Source: Micromonosporaceae bacterium (GTDB lineage Bacteria > Actinomycetota > Actinomycetes > Mycobacteriales > Micromonosporaceae). From it: a stretch of 45,832 nt of DNA. Positions 42,339 through 45,832 of the stretch are shown one piece after another; the stretch's first letter is position 1, and each line of letters begins with the position of its first letter. The position numbers and the translations under genes were made by a program. The notes under the pieces were generated by a model. It did no database searches, was not told the origin of the DNA, and worked only from the letters and a program-made list of their open reading frames with translations. The DNA lies in contig JAEHDK010000613.1 in assembly GCA_016880465.1 (NCBI GenBank), positions 1 to 45,832 of the forward strand, given 5' to 3'.

Positions 42339-43960
42339 TGGGCACACCGTTCGGCATCACCCTGCAGGTCGGCTCCAGCCTGGCCAACAAGACCGGCGCC
42401 TGGCGTACCGAGCGACCCGTGTATCTCGACCGGATGCCGCCGTGCAACGACGCCTGCCCGGCCGGTGAGAACGTGCAGCGGTGGCTGTACCACGCCGAGG
42501 ACGGCGGGTACGAGGCGGCCTGGCGCCAGATCATGGAGGACAACCCGTTCCCCGCCATCATGGGCCGGATCTGCTACCACCCCTGCCAGGACGCCTGCAA
42601 CCGCGCTCACCTCGACCAGCCGGTCGGCATCAACTCGGTGGAGCGGTTCGTCGGCGACCTGGCAATCCGTCGCGGGTGGACGGTTCCGGTCCGCGCCGTA
42701 CCGTCCGGCCGCCGGGTGCTTGTCGTCGGGGCGGGCCCAGCTGGCCTCGCGGCCGCGTACCACCTCACCCGGCTCGGCCATGCCGTGACCGTGCGGGACG
42801 CCGGTGAGCGGCCGGGCGGCATGATGCGTTATGGCATCCCCGCCTACCGGCTGCCCCGCGACGTGCTCGACGCGGAGGTTGCCCGGATCGTCGACATGGG
42901 TGTGACGCTCCAGCTGCGGTGCGCGGTGCCCGACCTGACGGCCGCGCTGGCCGAGGGCTTCGACGCCGTGTTTCTCGGGATCGGCGCGCAGCTGTCAAAG
43001 CGCACGTACCTCCCGGCCGGCGACTCGGCCCGCGTCCTCGACGCGCTGGCCGTCCTGCGCGGTGTGGCGCAGGGCGATCCGCCGCTGCTCGGCCGCCGGG
43101 TCGTCGTCTACGGCGGCGGGAACACCGCGATGGACGCGGCGCGCAGCGCAAAGCGGCTCGGTGCCACGGACGCGCTGGTCGTGTACCGGCGCACTCGTGC
43201 CCAGATGCCCGCCCGACCCGAGGAGGTCGAAGAGGCCGAGCAGGAGGGCGTACGGATGCGGTGGCTGTCCACCATCGCGGGCGCGGACGGCGGAGCGATC
43301 ACCGTCGAGCGCATGGAGCTGGATGAAACCGGCTTCCCCCGGCCCACCGGCCTGACGGAGCAGCTGGCCGCCGACGCGGTCGTGCTGGCCATCGGGCAGG
43401 ATGTCGACCGATCCATCGTGGACGGTGTGCCCGGCGTCGAGGTGCGCGACGGTGTCATCCAGGTCGGCCCGGACATGATGACCGGCCGCCCCGGTGTCTT
43501 CGCCGGCGGCGACATGACGCCGTCCGAGCGTACCGTCACCGCGGCGGCCGGCCACGGGAAGCGGGCGGCGCGGCACATCGACGCCTGGCTACACGGCACC
43601 ACCCGCGCGCCGGCGTCGCGGCCCGATCTCGCGGCGTTCGAGAACCTGAACACCTGGTACTACTCGGATGCCCCGGCGACCGTCCGACCGACGCTCGATG
43701 CGGCCCGCAGGTTGTCCACGTTCGACGAGGTGGTCGGCGGACTGGACGAACAGACGGCGTGTTACGAGGCGCGTCGCTGCCTGTCCTGTGGCAACTGCTT
43801 CGAGTGCGACAACTGCTACGGCATGTGCCCCGACAACGCAGTCATCAAGTTGGGTCCGGGCCTGCGCTTCGCCATCGACTACGACTACTGCAAGGGGTGT
43901 GGCATCTGCGCCGCCGAGTGCCCGGCCGGCGCGATCGCGATGCGGCCGGAGGAGACCTGA
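42338..43960 (+). CDS. GltD-like FAD/NAD(P) oxidoreductase fused to 2[4Fe-4S] ferredoxin domain
   Basis: This 540-residue protein has a GltD-type N-terminal Fe-S domain (CNDACPAGENVQ and CYHPCQDACNRA, about 35-90), an FAD domain (VLVVGAGPAGLAAAYHL, about 126-142) and an NAD(P) domain (VVVYGGGNTAMDAARSAKRLG, about 256-276). The C-terminal ferredoxin-like domain carries CLSCGNCFECDNCYGMC and CKGCGICAAECPAG. That last part resembles a PFOR delta subunit. It probably passes electrons between the 2-oxoacid oxidoreductase and NAD(P). ATG 42338 shares one base with the beta stop; GTG 42335 is the alternative. The fusion completes the seven-gene redox operon. Confidence 0.9.
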   Translation: MGTPFGITLQVGSSLANKTGAWRTERPVYLDRMPPCNDACPAGENVQRWLYHAEDGGYEAAWRQIMEDNPFPAIMGRICYHPCQDACNRAHLDQPVGINSVERFVGDLAIRRGWTVPVRAVPSGRRVLVVGAGPAGLAAAYHLTRLGHAVTVRDAGERPGGMMRYGIPAYRLPRDVLDAEVARIVDMGVTLQLRCAVPDLTAALAEGFDAVFLGIGAQLSKRTYLPAGDSARVLDALAVLRGVAQGDPPLLGRRVVVYGGGNTAMDAARSAKRLGATDALVVYRRTRAQMPARPEEVEEAEQEGVRMRWLSTIAGADGGAITVERMELDETGFPRPTGLTEQLAADAVVLAIGQDVDRSIVDGVPGVEVRDGVIQVGPDMMTGRPGVFAGGDMTPSERTVTAAAGHGKRAARHIDAWLHGTTRAPASRPDLAAFENLNTWYYSDAPATVRPTLDAARRLSTFDEVVGGLDEQTACYEARRCLSCGNCFECDNCYGMCPDNAVIKLGPGLRFAIDYDYCKGCGICAAECPAGAIAMRPEET

Positions 43961-43962
43961 CC

Positions 43963-44445
43963 TCACACCGCCGCCGGCCGCCGGGAGTGCTGCGCAGCCC
44001 ACACGACGGTGGCTATCTCGTCGGCCAACCGCACGACGGCCGCCTCGACCCGCGGCGTCAGCTCGGTGCCGAGCGACGCGTCGCCCGCCTCGACGGCGTA
44101 GAGCACGAGACGGCCCGGCAACCTGCCCGACTCGCGCGCCAGCTCGACGGCGTTCCCCAGGTCGAGACCGTGCGAACCGGCCGCCCGGGCGCGGTCGCCG
44201 GCGGACTGCCCTACGGCCAGGCGGTGTACGCGGCCGGGGTGGGCCGGTGCGGCGAGAATGGCGTCGACAACCACCGCGAGCTCCTTGCCCTCCCACAGGT
44301 CGATGAGGTCGCTGGTCTCACCGAGACTGGTGGCCAGGACGGCCTCGGGCAGGCCACGCTCGCGCAGCAGGGACACGACGGCGGGGCCGAGCCCGTCGTC
44401 GCGCCGGTACGGGTTGCCCACGCCGATCACGATGATGCCCTTCAT
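43963..44445 (-). CDS. Hydrogenase maturation protease-like protein (HyaD/HycI family)
   Basis: The protein has about 160 residues. IIVIGVGNPYRRDDGLGPAVVSLL near 3-26 holds the first metal-binding Asp/Glu position. VVVDAILAAPAHPGRVHRLAV near 61-81 holds the second, and SHGLDLGNAVELAR near 93-106 holds the His region of the family. Such peptidases cut the C-terminus of NiFe large subunits after metal insertion. No NiFe large subunit with Cys ligands is present here, so its substrate must be elsewhere, or it has another role. ATG 44445 follows GGGAG; the gene ends two bases from the convergent operon. Confidence 0.8.
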   Translation of the reverse strand: MKGIIVIGVGNPYRRDDGLGPAVVSLLRERGLPEAVLATSLGETSDLIDLWEGKELAVVVDAILAAPAHPGRVHRLAVGQSAGDRARAAGSHGLDLGNAVELARESGRLPGRLVLYAVEAGDASLGTELTPRVEAAVVRLADEIATVVWAAQHSRRPAAV

Positions 44446-44528
44446 TGCGGTCTCCCTGGTACTGGTCCGTGCGACGGTGCGGTAGCCCGCCCCAGGCTCA
44501 GCTTCGGCCCATGCAGCAACCGGTAACA

Positions 44529-44542
44529 GGGACCAACGGCTC
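44529..44542. promoter_or_regulatory. Weak DosR-like box in a divergent intergenic region
   Basis: GGGAC-CAAC-GGCTC retains GGGAC and part of the second half-site. It lies 84-97 bp before the protease start (44445) and 60-73 bp before the ABC ATPase start (44602). Confidence 0.3.
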
Positions 44543-44601
44543 CGGCTGGTGGTGTCGTTGGCCACTAGATTGCCGGCCGGCGGCCGGCGCACGCTCGGGT
44601 T

Positions 44602-45816
44602 ATGGCCGAGGTGGTGCTCACGAGGCTGGGCAAGGTGTTCCCCGGTGGCGCCGTCGCGCTGGAGGACGTCGACCTCACCATCGCCGATGGCGAGTTCGTC
44701 GTGCTGGTCGGCCCGTCCGGCTGCGGCAAGTCCACGCTACTTCGCATTGTCGCCGGTCTCGAGGACGCCACGACCGGCAGCGTCACCATCGACGCTCGGG
44801 CCGTTGACGACCTCCCGCCCAAGGAGCGCGACATCGCGATGGTGTTCCAGAACTATGCGCTCTATCCGCACATGACCGTCGCCGAGAATCTGGCCTTCAG
44901 CCTGCGCATCCATCGGTTGCCGAAGGCGCAGATCCGGCAGCGGGTCGCCGAGACCGCGGCGGTGCTCGGCCTGGAGCCGCTCATGGACCGCAAGCCCAAA
45001 GCGCTCTCCGGCGGTCAGCGACAGCGGGTCGCGATGGGCCGGGCGATCGTACGCCAGCCGAAGGTCTTCCTGATGGACGAGCCGCTGTCCAACCTGGACG
45101 CGAAGCTGCGGGTGGCCATGCGCGGCGAACTCACCCGGCTGCACCAGCGGTACGGCACCACGACGATCTACGTCACCCACGACCAGGTGGAAGCGATGAC
45201 CCTCGGCGACCGGATCGCGGTGCTCAACCGGGGTCGCTTACAGCAGGTCGGTACATCCGACGAGCTGTACCGCGCACCGTGCAACGTGTTCGTCGCCGGC
45301 TTCATCGGCTCCCCGGCCATGAACCTCGCCTGCGGCCGGATCGAGCGGGCGCCGGGCGGCCTCGCCCTCGTTCTCGGCGATCACCGCTGGACGCTTCCCC
45401 CGGCCGGGCCCGCGCCCGGCGGTGGCATCGCGGACTACGCCGGCAAGGACGTTCTCGTCGGGCTGCGCCCGGACGCGCTGGACATTGCGGCGGGTCCGGT
45501 CGAGGCCGACGCGCCGCGCATCGTCGTACCGACGGTCGCCGTCGAGTCGCTCGGCAACGAGAAGAACATCCTCTTCCTCCCGCCGTTCGAGGTACCCGAC
45601 GTGACCGGGCAGGTGACCGCGGCTGCCGCGGCGACGGGCATCGACACCGCGTTGACGGCGATGTGGACGGCCACTGTGGACGCCGCCGCCCGCGTCGCTG
45701 CCGGCGGCACCGTGCAACTGCAGCTCGATCTCGGCGCGCTGTACTTCTTCGACGCGCCGACCGGTGCGGCGATCGGCGCTGACGCGCGCGACGCGATGCC
45801 TTCTATGGCCGGGTGA
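44602..45816 (+). CDS. MalK/MsiK-type ABC sugar transporter ATP-binding protein
   Basis: The protein has 404 residues. Walker A is GPSGCGKST (about 38-46), the signature is [17 protein letters not shown] and Walker B is [12 protein letters not shown]. The H-loop is [12 protein letters not shown]. The C-terminal OB/TOBE regulatory domain runs from about 240, with FIGSPAMNL and VGLRPDALD. Shared ATPases of this type (MsiK) serve several carbohydrate importers in actinobacteria. No permease or binding protein is in the window. Codon 213 (45238-45240) is TTA, rare in such genomes. Confidence 0.9.
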   Translation: MAEVVLTRLGKVFPGGAVALEDVDLTIADGEFVVLVGPSGCGKSTLLRIVAGLEDATTGSVTIDARAVDDLPPKERDIAMVFQNYALYPHMTVAENLAFSLRIHRLPKAQIRQRVAETAAVLGLEPLMDRKPKALSGGQRQRVAMGRAIVRQPKVFLMDEPLSNLDAKLRVAMRGELTRLHQRYGTTTIYVTHDQVEAMTLGDRIAVLNRGRLQQVGTSDELYRAPCNVFVAGFIGSPAMNLACGRIERAPGGLALVLGDHRWTLPPAGPAPGGGIADYAGKDVLVGLRPDALDIAAGPVEADAPRIVVPTVAVESLGNEKNILFLPPFEVPDVTGQVTAAAAATGIDTALTAMWTATVDAAARVAAGGTVQLQLDLGALYFFDAPTGAAIGADARDAMPSMAG

Positions 45817-45832
45817 TCGACGCCGCCCCGCG

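Noticed and set aside
1-45832. Mobile element or phage boundaries
   Set aside because: No transposase, integrase, tRNA or attachment-type repeat was found, and GC content and codon use look even across the window.

Overview
The window is about 45.8 kb of very GC-rich, densely packed DNA with GTG starts, four-base ATGA-type gene overlaps, an AfsR/SARP-type regulator, a GTP-type PEP carboxykinase and a Streptomyces-style PHO box. This points to an actinobacterium, possibly Micromonosporaceae or a relative; that placement is inference, not a database result. No rRNA, tRNA, CRISPR array, transposase, integrase or phage gene was seen.

The central content is a hypoxia/dormancy island of the DosR (DevR) type. 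Positions 1-1953 hold the end of an unknown gene, a two-gene ABC-2 exporter and a PLDc_N peptide. At 2023-2664 lies a DevR/DosR response regulator whose key residues (D54, T82, K104, K179, K182, N183) fall at the numbers known for M. tuberculosis DosR. From 2912 to 14191, on the plus strand, are genes whose mycobacterial counterparts are typical DosR-regulon members or relatives: a four-helix membrane protein, a tandem universal stress protein (USP), a GNAT/ADP-forming acyl-CoA synthetase fusion, a flavodoxin-like protein, a short SHOCT-like protein, four Acg-family nitroreductase-like proteins, a DoxX protein and a second USP. A 1097-residue SARP/NB-ARC/TPR regulator follows at 14235-17528 on the minus strand.

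Positions 17704-25261 (minus) hold an ArsR-type regulator followed by six genes in the order of M. tuberculosis Rv0081-Rv0087: a NuoB-like iron-sulfur subunit, three antiporter-like or membrane-arm subunits, a NuoH-like subunit and a fused NuoC/D-like large subunit. The large subunit has lost all four Cys ligands of the NiFe site, so it should not make or use H2. PEP carboxykinase and a small DUF2795-like gene follow on the plus strand.

Positions 27698-32481 (minus) are the pst phosphate-uptake operon (pstS-pstC-pstA-pstB), with a PHO-box-like repeat, a strong hairpin between pstS and pstC, and a distal OmpR-type regulator with a degenerate receiver. Positions 32812-36633 (minus) carry a metallo-beta-lactamase-fold hydrolase, an NAD-dependent epimerase, a divergent USP and two Hsp20 chaperones.

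Positions 36792-43960 (plus) form one tightly overlapping redox operon: transhydrogenase pntA1-pntA2-pntB, a 2-oxoacid:ferredoxin oxidoreductase split into gamma, alpha and beta genes, and a GltD-like FAD/NAD(P) oxidoreductase fused to a 2[4Fe-4S] ferredoxin domain. A hydrogenase-maturation-type protease and a MalK/MsiK-type ABC ATPase end the window.

An imperfect palindrome of the form RGGNC-N4-GNCCY, resembling the DosR box, occurs in front of many of these units at about 36-107 bp from the start codons. The working picture is a low-oxygen regulon coupling stress proteins, nitroreductase-like flavoproteins, ferredoxin/NADPH exchange and an ion-pumping, hydrogenase-derived membrane complex.
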